Assembly (NCBI GenBank): GCA_963663145.1
Contig: OY760134.1
Coordinates: 2,170,001-2,234,000 of the forward strand
Length of the DNA: 64,000 nucleotides
Direction of reading: 5' to 3'
DNA from: Azotimanducus sp963663145
Lineage (GTDB): Bacteria > Pseudomonadota > Gammaproteobacteria > Pseudomonadales > Azotimanducaceae
Part shown: positions 28,231 through 37,400 of the stretch, in pieces
Layout of the letters: each line of letters begins with the position of its first letter
Position numbering within the stretch: position 1 is the first letter of the stretch
Program-made: the position numbers and the translations under genes
Notes under the pieces: model-generated
Database searches by the model: none
Seen by the model: the letters and a program-made list of their open reading frames with translations, nothing else
What the model was told of the DNA's origin: nothing

Positions 28231-29103
28231 CTAACCTGAGAGGACCGTTTTCAAGTCTTCAATCTCCTTCTTGCGCGTCACCAGCGACGGCTCGTTGCGC
28301 AGCGCCTTGGGCACCTGTTTCCAAGCCGCGTCAATCTCCTTCTGGGCCGGGGCAGTTCCAGTTGACTGGGCACCCTGTTCAAGCGCATCCAATGCAGTGC
28401 GGGCTTGCGCGATTTCCAGATACCGATATTCACCTGCCTCGACACTCTTTGCTTTCGCCAAGGAACTCAGGGTGTTCGAGAGGCTTTCCCAATCCTCTAT
28501 GGCGTAGAAGGCATCGGCAAGCAGTAACTGGCGGCGACCGGCAAGCTTGGCATCTTTCGGTTCCTCCATTTGCCGCAGGGCGCTCACAGCTTTCTGCGCA
28601 TCCCCATCTTCTATCTGCCAGCGGGCTTCCAGCAGCGAGAGTTCCGCAACGTCTCCCGTGAGCTTTCGCGCCTCGGCAATGCAGTGATTCATCTGCTCGC
28701 TGTCGCCGGCTTTTCTGGCCGCCGAAGCTGCGCTGAGCCAAATGGTCACAGGTTCGTTGCTCCTACCCGCCGCTTTGGCCAGTTGCTCCGCAGCTTCCTT
28801 CCAATGGCCGGCCGCAAACTGCAGGATGCCTGAACGCGCCCTCGCCATGGCCTTGCCGAATCTATAGCGTTCCCGCATGCCGCGAAAACTCGCGCCGCTG
28901 TGTACGAGTGCAGCGATGAATTTCACCAGCGCACGCAGGATGAAGTAGGCGAAGACCAGCAACCCGAAGAAGACGATCAGATTCGACTCCGCCACCCAAC
29001 CAAAAGATTCAATGCGCACATAGCCCGGATCCAATATCGCAATGGTTCCCAAGGCACCGCCGACGAGCAGTGCAATGCCCATGAGCACCAGATCGCGCCG
29101 CAT
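28231..29103 (-). CDS. hemY: HemY-like protein, shortened
   Basis: 290 residues. Two N-terminal membrane segments (LVLMGIALLVGGALGTIAI and LIVFFGLLVFAYFILRAL) and the HemY_N pattern GMRERYRFGKAMARARSG are clear, followed by TPR-like helices. HemY proteins of gammaproteobacteria usually reach about 400 residues; here the C-terminal TPR half appears absent. It begins 2 bp after hemX and ends the hem cluster, the usual gene order hemC-hemD-hemX-hemY. It is an inner-membrane protein thought to assist tetrapyrrole synthesis or assembly, with no known catalytic role. It is distinct from protoporphyrinogen oxidase HemY of Bacillus. Confidence 0.8.
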   Translation of the reverse strand: MRRDLVLMGIALLVGGALGTIAILDPGYVRIESFGWVAESNLIVFFGLLVFAYFILRALVKFIAALVHSGASFRGMRERYRFGKAMARARSGILQFAAGHWKEAAEQLAKAAGRSNEPVTIWLSAASAARKAGDSEQMNHCIAEARKLTGDVAELSLLEARWQIEDGDAQKAVSALRQMEEPKDAKLAGRRQLLLADAFYAIEDWESLSNTLSSLAKAKSVEAGEYRYLEIAQARTALDALEQGAQSTGTAPAQKEIDAAWKQVPKALRNEPSLVTRKKEIEDLKTVLSG

Positions 29104-29105
29104 GG

Positions 29106-30128
29106 CTATTCCACCAGTGCCCCGACGCGGGTTAGAAGCGAAGCGAAGTCGACGGGCTGAACACCCAGATCAATTTCTTGCAAGGCCGCCAAGCGGATGA
29201 GCATATCTTGCGAGTCTTGATGATCTGTTTGCGCGTAGCGTTCCAGCCAAGCAACCATTGATGTCCGTTCGCGCTCAAACGAAGAGCCATCTCGTCGCAG
29301 CAGTGCTACCTGCATGCGCTCCAGTCCAAGCAGTAGCTGAAGTCGATTCACTCCATCCTGCGGATCGCCAGACTCAAGCCGCTCGATGCGCACAAGACTG
29401 CGAAGCCCGGCACCCAAGCGTTCAAGGATTCCAGATGAGTTCCCCGGTATCGGGTCGTATTCGCTCTGTCGCAAGGGAATCTTGACGACCAACTCACCCA
29501 TGGCCGCCAGTTCTTCTGACACTGCAAGCACACCCGGCACTTGAGACTCTTTCATGTCCTGCTCGAGCTTTGCCACATCCACCATGAGCTCTATGGCCGA
29601 CGGATTTTCGCGAAGCAGTTGACCGACGCGCTCAAATAGTGAAGCCACGCCTTGTCTGTTGCCAAACAGTCGATACTCGATTTCAGCAAGTTGCAGCAGT
29701 TGCCAAGCGAGGGTCACTTGCGAACGTTCAAGTTCCTGGGCTTGCGGAAAAGATGCCCGCACCGCGCGAATCTCCTCGCGCAAGCGCGCGGCCGAAGCCT
29801 GCAGGTCTTCAGTACGCACGAAGTCCTCGAGACTCTCAAGAAGCGCTTGCTGCTCGGTTCGAGCGGCGTTCAGAGAATTCGCCAGCGTCTCAAGCCTCTG
29901 ATCGATGGGCGCACTCGCCTCCTCACGAGGTGGGGGAGGTTCTGCGGGAACCGAAGTGGTTTCCGGTTCGGCCTCATCCGAGAAGAAGCCCGCGAATACT
30001 GCCCTGCCCCCACCAAACAGATACCACCAAGCCAATATGACGATCAATACCGCAAGGAAGGTGATCAATGCGATGGATTTGAAACCAAGGGTCCTTTTTG
30101 ATGGGCTCGGCGTCTCTACGTCATTCAT
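29106..30128 (-). CDS. hemX: HemX, uroporphyrinogen-III C-methyltransferase-annotated membrane protein
   Basis: 340 residues. One membrane segment near the N terminus (SIALITFLAVLIVILAWWYL) is followed by a Pro/Glu-rich linker and a long helical periplasmic region with heptad-like spacing (LETLANSLNAARTEQQALLE). This is the HemX layout of gammaproteobacteria. Such proteins are often labelled C-methyltransferase, but no SAM-binding motif is visible, so the label is doubtful. The start at 30128 overlaps the hemD stop by 8 bp, implying coupling. hemY follows after 2 bp. Confidence 0.85.
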   Translation of the reverse strand: MNDVETPSPSKRTLGFKSIALITFLAVLIVILAWWYLFGGGRAVFAGFFSDEAEPETTSVPAEPPPPREEASAPIDQRLETLANSLNAARTEQQALLESLEDFVRTEDLQASAARLREEIRAVRASFPQAQELERSQVTLAWQLLQLAEIEYRLFGNRQGVASLFERVGQLLRENPSAIELMVDVAKLEQDMKESQVPGVLAVSEELAAMGELVVKIPLRQSEYDPIPGNSSGILERLGAGLRSLVRIERLESGDPQDGVNRLQLLLGLERMQVALLRRDGSSFERERTSMVAWLERYAQTDHQDSQDMLIRLAALQEIDLGVQPVDFASLLTRVGALVE

Positions 30129-30864
30129 GCCAGATTCCTTCATGTGGTCTGGACAGCCAATCCAACATGGCATCGGCCATCGCGGCTCCAGTCTGGGCCT
30201 CAAGTAGGCGCAGGTTCTCGAATCCTCCCGAAACGGCGGCTCTCGCAATGCGAACCGAGCTCGCGCACAACATCACCGATTTCGAACCCTGAAGCGTACT
30301 CCACAGGTCCGCGAAGGCGTGAAGCCCTTCCACACTCGACACTATGACGGCGCTCACATCGGAAAGATGTTCATGGTAATCCGAGATGTCTTTCACTGGA
30401 AGCCTTCGATAGAGGTGATACTCGGTTACTTCGGCACCGCGCTCTTGAAGCGTCTCCCTAAGTAGCGGACGCGGAGACTCTCCGCAGAGAATCGCAACCT
30501 TCCTACCCGCACAGCGAACGAGTTCGGGTACTTCAAGCAATCCCTCCGAAGATTCACGTTCAGGACCTCCCGCGTGAACGCCCCTCTGTGCAAGTGCGCG
30601 CGCCGTGACTTTGCCCACCGCAAGCCATACAGGCGCCTCTCCCCAGCGAGCAATGACGTCAGCACCATGCCGGACCGCATGCGCGGACAACACAACAACC
30701 ACCTCGGGAACGTCCATTCCCAACGAACAGGCGACAGGCTCAACCTCTATGAGCGGCAACTTCACAGGCTGCAAGCCCTTTGCCGCGAGCGCATCAGCCT
30801 GTCGACTCGCACCAGGTTCCGTCCGCGTCACCAAGACTCGAAAAGCATTGGATTTCACTGTCAT
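30121..30864 (-). CDS. hemD: Uroporphyrinogen-III synthase
   Basis: 247 residues from ATG 30864, which has AGAGG seven bases upstream. An earlier start at 30942 would overlap hemC and add 26 non-conserved residues. The N-terminal VLVTRTEPGASRQADAL and ADVIARWGEAPVWLAVGKVTARAL, and a C-terminal AVIVSSVEGLHAFADL, fit the two-domain HemD fold, whose overall conservation is low. The enzyme closes hydroxymethylbilane with ring-D inversion to uroporphyrinogen III. It is placed between hemC and hemX, as usual for the operon. Confidence 0.88.
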   Translation of the reverse strand: MTVKSNAFRVLVTRTEPGASRQADALAAKGLQPVKLPLIEVEPVACSLGMDVPEVVVVLSAHAVRHGADVIARWGEAPVWLAVGKVTARALAQRGVHAGGPERESSEGLLEVPELVRCAGRKVAILCGESPRPLLRETLQERGAEVTEYHLYRRLPVKDISDYHEHLSDVSAVIVSSVEGLHAFADLWSTLQGSKSVMLCASSVRIARAAVSGGFENLRLLEAQTGAAMADAMLDWLSRPHEGIWHE

Positions 30865-30910
30865 CCGCAGCCTCTTGCTTTCTTGAGCGGGATGGATCAC
30901 GACAAAGAAC

Positions 30911-31843
30911 CTATGCAAAGCACTCCATGACTTCACGCCCACCGCTCACGAGTAATCGCTCGACCGCCTGGTCCGCCAATTCGAGTGCAAGATCGCCCTC
31001 GACATCTGCGCTCGCTTCAAGACTTCCGCAGTTCGACGCGATCCAGACCCTCAGCCGAACGCTACCGGCCCGCACTTGCGCGTGGGTGGCGATGGGAAGA
31101 TTGCAATCGCCTTGCAAGAGTTCACTCACGCGCCGCTCCACACGTCCGATCATGGATTCTTCTTGCGACACCAATTCAGACACTTCCTGAATCAGGTCTC
31201 GCCGCCGAGAGAGCACTTCAATACCGAGCATGCCTTGGCCCGGCGCAGGCAATATCTCATCAACGACAAACCGCTCAACTATGTGATTTGCGAGTCCGAG
31301 ACGCTTCAGACCGGCCACCGCGAGCACGAGCCCCTGATATTCCTCAGCTTGAAGCTTGCCGATACGGGTATCCAAGTTACCGCGTATCGGCTCGATCAGC
31401 AGATCTGGACGCAACTTGCGCAACAAGAGCTTGCGACGAAGACTCGAAGTACCAATACGCGCACCGGCCGGCAAGTCGGAAAAGGCAATCCGAGGGTTCG
31501 ATAGAAACGCATCGCGCGCATCCTCTCGCCAGCCGATCGCCGCCAGCGTGAATTCCGGCTCGAGGCGCGAAGGCACATCCTTCAATGAGTGCACCGCCAA
31601 ATCCGCATGGTCATCCAAGAGCGCTTGTTCAAGTTCCTTCACAAACACACCCTTGCCACCAATCTCGCGCAAGGGTCGATGCGCCTCGGTATCACCCGTC
31701 GAGGTTATCGGCACCAATTCCACCGACCGATTGCTGCGCGAAGCTAACTCAGCAGCGACCAACTCGGCTTGCGCCATAGCCAATCGGCTACGCCGAGTCG
31801 CGAGGCGCAATGGTGCTCGTTTGATTGCTTTCGTGGGCATCAC
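30911..31843 (-). CDS. hemC: Porphobilinogen deaminase (hydroxymethylbilane synthase)
   Basis: 310 residues with all hallmarks: LRLATRRSRLAMAQAELVA, GDTEAHRPLREIGGKGVFVKELE, HSLKDVP with the catalytic Asp region, and RRKLLLRKLRPDL plus IRGNLDTRIGKL, which contact the dipyrromethane cofactor. The cofactor-binding Cys is expected in LLQGDCNLPIATHA. It joins four porphobilinogen units to hydroxymethylbilane. First gene of the hem cluster, transcribed leftward; hemD follows after 46 bp. Confidence 0.95.
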   Translation of the reverse strand: MMPTKAIKRAPLRLATRRSRLAMAQAELVAAELASRSNRSVELVPITSTGDTEAHRPLREIGGKGVFVKELEQALLDDHADLAVHSLKDVPSRLEPEFTLAAIGWREDARDAFLSNPRIAFSDLPAGARIGTSSLRRKLLLRKLRPDLLIEPIRGNLDTRIGKLQAEEYQGLVLAVAGLKRLGLANHIVERFVVDEILPAPGQGMLGIEVLSRRRDLIQEVSELVSQEESMIGRVERRVSELLQGDCNLPIATHAQVRAGSVRLRVWIASNCGSLEASADVEGDLALELADQAVERLLVSGGREVMECFA

Positions 31844-31961
31844 GGCATGGTGAACGCGGGGGGGATGCTTGTCCAGTCAGCAGCGACGCCGCTAAAGAAC
31901 CATGTCATCCATCGAACTTCAAGTGTTATCATGTTACATTCAAATTACATCATGTATCCAT

Positions 31962-32207
31962 ATGATCAGAACACAAGTCCAAATGCAGCAAGCACAATAC
32001 CAAGCGCTCAAGGAGCTTGCTGCACAGCAGTCCGTTTCGATTTCGCAGCTTGTCCGAGACGGGGTGGATCATGTGCTGTCCCAGCAAAGAAACGAAAAGG
32101 ACAAGTGGGAGCAATTGTTCGAGGCAGTTGGCAGCTGCCAATCCGAGGATGGGCAGACCGACGTGTCCGAACAGCATGACAAGTATCTCGCAACGACATA
32201 CCAGTGA
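31962..32207 (+). CDS. Ribbon-helix-helix antitoxin (CopG-like)
   Basis: 81 residues from ATG 31962. The N terminus MIRTQVQMQQAQYQALKELA followed by SVSISQLVRDGVD has the beta-strand/helix/helix spacing of ribbon-helix-helix repressors. The C-terminal acidic tail is probably the toxin-binding part. The stop codon overlaps the GTG start of the following PIN-domain gene, a standard toxin-antitoxin arrangement. It should bind its own promoter; AT-rich sequence with several partly inverted CAT/ATG words lies just upstream (31920-31961). An upstream ATG at 31902 would add 20 residues that lack the fold. Confidence 0.75.
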   Translation: MIRTQVQMQQAQYQALKELAAQQSVSISQLVRDGVDHVLSQQRNEKDKWEQLFEAVGSCQSEDGQTDVSEQHDKYLATTYQ

Positions 32208-32602
32208 GTAGAGTTTTCATCGACACCTCGGCGATTTACGCCGTTATGGTTGATCGGGATATGAACCACGAGTCAGCGCGCCTGACTCTGGATGGCTTGA
32301 GAGATGAGCGCGCCCAGCTCGTGACTACTTCGTTCGTTATTCAGGAAACAGTCGCACTCCTGCAACACAGGGTCGGCATGCAAGCGGTGCGCATGTTCTT
32401 CTCGAAAATCATGCCAAGTCTGGAGATAATTTACGTTGATCAAGACCTGTTGCGTCAATCAGTGCAAGCGTTACTTGCCGCTTCTCGGCGCCAAGTCAGT
32501 CTCACCGACTGGGTGAGCATCACCGCAATGAGAGAGCAGCGAATCGCAAGGGCCTTTGCCTTTGATAAGCACTTCAAAGACCAAGACTTCGAAGTCTGTT
32601 AG
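32204..32602 (+). CDS. PIN-domain toxin (VapC family)
   Basis: 132 residues starting with GTG inside the antitoxin stop. PIN acidic residues are recognisable: Asp in FIDTSAIYA, Glu in VIQETVALL, Asp in SLTDWVSI and Asp in AFDKHFKD. VapC-type toxins cleave tRNA or rRNA and are held inactive by the partner antitoxin. The domain is complete and no disruption is seen, so this pair looks functional. It lies between the hem operon and the CRISPR locus. Confidence 0.82.
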   Translation: MSRVFIDTSAIYAVMVDRDMNHESARLTLDGLRDERAQLVTTSFVIQETVALLQHRVGMQAVRMFFSKIMPSLEIIYVDQDLLRQSVQALLAASRRQVSLTDWVSITAMREQRIARAFAFDKHFKDQDFEVC

Positions 32603-32740
32603 GCGGATGCGTTGTTGATTCCGAACTCGGACGTGCCGAAAATCGGAACGAACACAGGTAGAAATAAAATAAGAAGGATTTGATATTTAAGACTTTTATT
32701 TCAAGGTGCTTCATATGCGCGGTTCAAAATAAAATAAGAG

Positions 32741-34150
32741 TCACGCCCATCTCGGAATATATCTCGCGTACTTTCGCGAGGAGGGAGCATCGGGGTTGAG
32801 CTTGATCAATCCCGTCTCCATGGCAGCTGTGATGATCTGGGAAATGGTGCTCGTATTGTTGTCCTGTACTTGAAATCTCCGACGAAGCGACTGGTTCGTC
32901 ATTGTGTCCCGAGATACCCATTGCAAGACGCAGTGCTGGTAGCAGGCGCGGATACGCTCCGCCCGACTCATATCCTTGAACGCTCGCGGCCCAAACAGAA
33001 TCGCTACAGTGCGCCCGATATGTGCCTGAAAGTCTGGCGCGGGCAATTGTTGTGATTCAACCGCTTGAATCACGCGATCAATGCCACTGCTTTTTTCTTC
33101 GCAAAGACCGAAGCGACGCATCAGGTCCGCAAGTCGCTCGTTTCTTGATTGGTAGCCGTCGATAAATCGTTCGATGGACACCACGGGTTCCCCAGGGTTA
33201 CTGATTTCTACTCGATTCGCATACACCTCCACCATTGGGGAGGCGCCTTGGGCTGCAAAGTCTTGATGAATAAACGAGTTCGCCAACACCTCTCGAATCA
33301 CAACCTCCGGCAGCAGTCTGCGTTCAACCCGAACGGCACCCTCGATCACTTCGTTTTGCGGGAGTTGACTCATCACCAGTCTCACCAGCCCTTGAAAACC
33401 CACCGCGTAACCCTTGCCGACCGTGACGTCTAACTTGGTCTCCAGTTTATTGATCCCAGAATAAGTGACCATTCTGGGCGCTTTTCGGGCAATTCCCTCA
33501 AAGCTGCGAAACTCCTTTGCGAGCAGCACGGCCGCAAGATTGCTAATCGCGTAGCCGCCCGCCTCCTGAGTGACCAATCGTTCTGCCTTGAGCTTTTCAA
33601 TCACTCCCCCTTGATCGCTCGGATAAGGCAGGTTGAGCAAGTCAAAGAATTCTTGCGTATCGAAGAGTTGCACAACTTCTCGTGATGAAAGGCCACGCTT
33701 TGCAGGCTGCTCTAGCCACCCCGGCTGGCCTTCGGCAAAGATCCGTCTGAGCTTATCTTCCCTCATTGGCTAGAGTTCTTCTCCGAGTCGCTTCAGTTAC
33801 GCCCCTTGATGGCTATAGGCGGTACCCATTGGTCGACTCGGTATGCGAAACACAGGCACACGCCCGTCAGGATGATGTACTTCGTCAATGTCTACTCTAA
33901 AACCAATCGCCTGAAATATCTTTGCAGCCATTTCAGACGGGTTATTGAATGCCGCGCTACCCACCACTCGGCGCGGCTTGGAATCGCTCACTCCGAGCAC
34001 CAGATGCCCCCCGCCTTCGTTGGCAATAGCAACACAATACCTATACAACTTGCGGTTATCGAATTGCGTTTTCGCTTCCTTAAACTCCAATCGCTGGTGC
34101 TCAACCGGAGAGGCTAGCCAACAATCAACTTGTTTGGGTGTCGTGCTCAT
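32741..34150 (-). pseudogene. AlbA_2/RecG-like ATP-binding transcriptional regulator with two in-frame stops
   Basis: The frame from about 34150 (MSTTPKQVDC) encodes an AlbA_2 (Schlafen-like) DNA-binding domain: LEFKEAKTQF and ANEGGGHLVLGVSD, up to AYSHQGA. Then TAA and, eleven codons later, TAG interrupt it. The same frame resumes with MREDKLRRIFAEGQPGW and runs to 32741 through the conserved RRLLPEVVIREVLANSFIHQD and RNERLADLMRRFGLCEEKSSGIDR blocks of the RecG-like C-terminal half. Reading through gives about 470 residues, the usual length. Two separate genes are unlikely because the frame is shared and the family is one protein. It lies immediately beyond the distal end of the CRISPR array. 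Confidence 0.72.
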
Positions 34151-34450
34151 GATGAGATTGTGCGCAAACGTTTCAAAGCAACACCGAGAATCAGCGGACT
34201 TCACAGCTTCTTGAGGACTTCGTCTCCATGCCGTGTCAAGGCTTCCAAAGTGATCAACCTATCAATTGGACTTGTATCGTAAGCCCTGACTTGGTTTTGT
34301 CTTGCGTGTACATCGAGACGCACCTTGGCGGCGGGGCGGTCATGAGGCGCAAGGGGGGCGCGCGGTCTAGGGCGCCACCCCGGCCACGTTCACGACTGTA
34401 TCGGGGGGCTGCCGAACTGGCACGGGTGCCTCATCACCGGAAGCTGCTGC
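34151..34450. other. Array-distal flank of the CRISPR locus
   Basis: About 300 bp between the broken AlbA_2 gene and the degenerate first repeat. I see no supported gene here; a small open frame across 34228-34542 runs into the repeats and is rejected. The stretch is G/C-rich with a run of CG-rich words around 34325-34385 and has no obvious AT-rich leader, consistent with this being the old end of the array. Confidence 0.4.
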
Positions 34451-34486
34451 ACGGGAGCGTGAGCTGCGTTTCTGATCAGCTACAAT
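34451..34486 (+). repeat. Degenerate terminal CRISPR repeat
   Basis: It sits exactly one 67-bp period before the first full repeat. The last 17 bases (TTCTGATCAGCTACAAT) and a final C match the consensus, while the first 19 bases match at only about half the positions. Loss of the 5' half would remove the -35-like and anti-repeat-pairing bases but leave the TACAAT box. Terminal decay of this kind normally marks the oldest end of an array. Confidence 0.85.
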
Positions 34487-37400
34487 CCGGGGATATCCGG
34501 ATCGTACACCAGATCGGGTTGCGGCCTGACCGCGAATTCTGATCAGCTACAATCGTGCAGCCGCAGGTACTCGGCCTTGCCGGTGTTGCGGCCTGACCGC
34601 GAATTCTGATCAGCTACAATCACCAAGCCGTGAGCATGCCACGCGCCGTCCGTTGCGGCCTGACCGCGAATTCTGATCAGCTACAATCTCTTGATGGCGT
34701 CGATATGTCCACACTGTAGTTGCGGCCTGACCGCGAATTCTGATCAGCTACAATCCCCGAGGTATTGCGACGTGGCTAGTTTTCAGTTGCGGCCTGACCG
34801 CGAATTCTGATCAGCTACAATCTATTCCTCGGAAAGGTAGCACTGGGTGCAGGTTGCGGCCTGACCGCGAATTCTGATCAGCTACAATCTTGTCGCGTCC
34901 GCCACATCCACCGATGGTGGTTGCGGCCTGACCGCGAATTCTGATCAGCTACAATCCCCGGCTCCAAGACAATCGCCCGCGCACGCGTTGCGGCCTGACC
35001 GCGAATTCTGATCAGCTACAATCTTCATTGCTGATAACTCCTGTTTAGTTGTTGTTGCGGCCTGACCGCGAATTCTGATCAGCTACAATTGCCTCGTTAT
35101 AGTAGGCGATGGCCACTCCGTTGCGGCCTGACCGCGAATTCTGATCAGCTACAATCCATAGCGCACGCCGTTGTATACAACGCTACGTTGCGGCCTGACC
35201 GCGAATTCTGATCAGCTACAATCTTCATTGCTGATAACTCCTGTTTAGTTGTTGTTGCGGCCTGACCGCGAATTCTGATCAGCTACAATCCGTCACGATC
35301 CACGAGGTCTGTACGCATTGGTTGCGGCCTGACCGCGAATTCTGATCAGCTACAATCCTGGGTAGACTGCGAGGCCGTGGACAAGCAGTTGCGGCCTGAC
35401 CGCGAATTCTGATCAGCTACAATCGCATAATCCCAACCACCTATCGCGGCGCAGGTTGCGGCCTGACCGCGAATTCTGATCAGCTACAATCTTTCGCGAC
35501 GCAGTTCGGGTGGACTGTACGGTTGCGGCCTGACCGCGAATTCTGATCAGCTACAATCCTTCCGCGCCTGCGATTGGATTACCGGCGGGTTGCGGCCTGA
35601 CCGCGAATTCTGATCAGCTACAATCCGCCATGCACCATTAGCGCGTCGCGTTGGCGTTGCGGCCTGACCGCGAATTCTGATCAGCTACAATCCAAAACTT
35701 TGACCTTGCCATTCCGAGTTGGGTTGCGGCCTGACCGCGAATTCTGATCAGCTACAATCAACACACCCCGAGTCATCAGTTTCTCCGGTGTTGCGGCCTG
35801 ACCGCGAATTCTGATCAGCTACAATCATTTGACAGCGACGGTGCTGCAACGCGACGGTTGCGGCCTGACCGCGAATTCTGATCAGCTACAATCCGGGTCG
35901 ATTGTCAAGCCCACGAAAGCCTTGTTGCGGCCTGACCGCGAATTCTGATCAGCTACAATCACACGACGCTGACATTCAGCCCGAATGTGAGTTGCGGCCT
36001 GACCGCGAATTCTGATCAGCTACAATCTATTACTGGGCAGTTGGTTATCCGGGATAGGTTGCGGCCTGACCGCGAATTCTGATCAGCTACAATCGCGCAG
36101 AATGGCGATGCCGTCACCGACACTGTTGCGGCCTGACCGCGAATTCTGATCAGCTACAATCACAACGTCTACCTCTGTATTACCGCCAACTCGTTGCGGC
36201 CTGACCGCGAATTCTGATCAGCTACAATCGACATCCGTCAACGGCCTCGCGTGGTATGAGTTGCGGCCTGACCGCGAATTCTGATCAGCTACAATCCTAC
36301 ATCCTCGACTTCAAATACATCGACGCGTTGCGGCCTGACCGCGAATTCTGATCAGCTGCAATCATCGGTGATCGTGACGTTGGCCGACTATTTGTTGCGG
36401 CCTGACCGCGAATTCTGATCAGCTACAATCCGCTCGCCAAGACTTGGATAGCGCCTGTGTGTTGCGGCCTGACCGCGAATTCTGATCAGCTACAATCGGC
36501 GCACACACACATTCACACCCGCCTCTAGTTGCGGCCTGACCGCGAATTCTGATCAGCTACAATCGGCAAAAGCAAAGCCTAAGAAGCAGTAGCAGTTGCG
36601 GCCTGACCGCGAATTCTGATCAGCTACAATCTTGTTTCCTTCGCGTCATGCGACCAAAACAGTTGCGGCCTGACCGCGAATTCTGATCAGCTACAATCCA
36701 TCCCGGAATGTCAACGTGTTTGAAGTGTGTTGCGGCCTGACCGCGAATTCTGATCAGCTACAATCTGTACGTGAGATGATCACTTTCTTCACGGGGTTGC
36801 GGCCTGACCGCGAATTCTGATCAGCTACAATCGGAGGCCGGGACGTATCAATACCGCTTGCGGTTGCGGCCTGACCGCGAATTCTGATCAGCTACAATCG
36901 CGCAAGATGGAATCCCCACCCCCGAATTAGTTGCGGCCTGACCGCGAATTCTGATCAGCTACAATCCTATGACCGCGATTATTGCGAGGATATCGTGTTG
37001 CGGCCTGACCGCGAATTCTGATCAGCTACAATCGCTTGGCCGCATGGGTGCCCGGGCCTAACTGTTGCGGCCTGACCGCGAATTCTGATCAGCTACAATC
37101 TCTGGCCGGACCCCTTCGCCGTCCCCGAGAGTTGCGGCCTGACCGCGAATTCTGATCAGCTACAATCCCCGAGGTATTGCGACGTGCCTAGTTTTCAGTT
37201 GCGGCCTGACCGCGAATTCTGATCAGCTACAATCCGAAGATTTCTTCGGGCAACTTTACCCAGTGTTGCGGCCTGACCGCGAATTCTGATCAGCTACAAT
37301 CTTGATCGCGCCACTCGACAAGATCAGACGAGTTGCGGCCTGACCGCGAATTCTGATCAGCTACAATCTATAGTGTTCGCTTGGAAGTTGTCTAGCAAGT

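Noticed and set aside
34228..34542. Open frame before and into the first repeats
   Set aside because: It reads through the degenerate repeat and has no homology or RBS.
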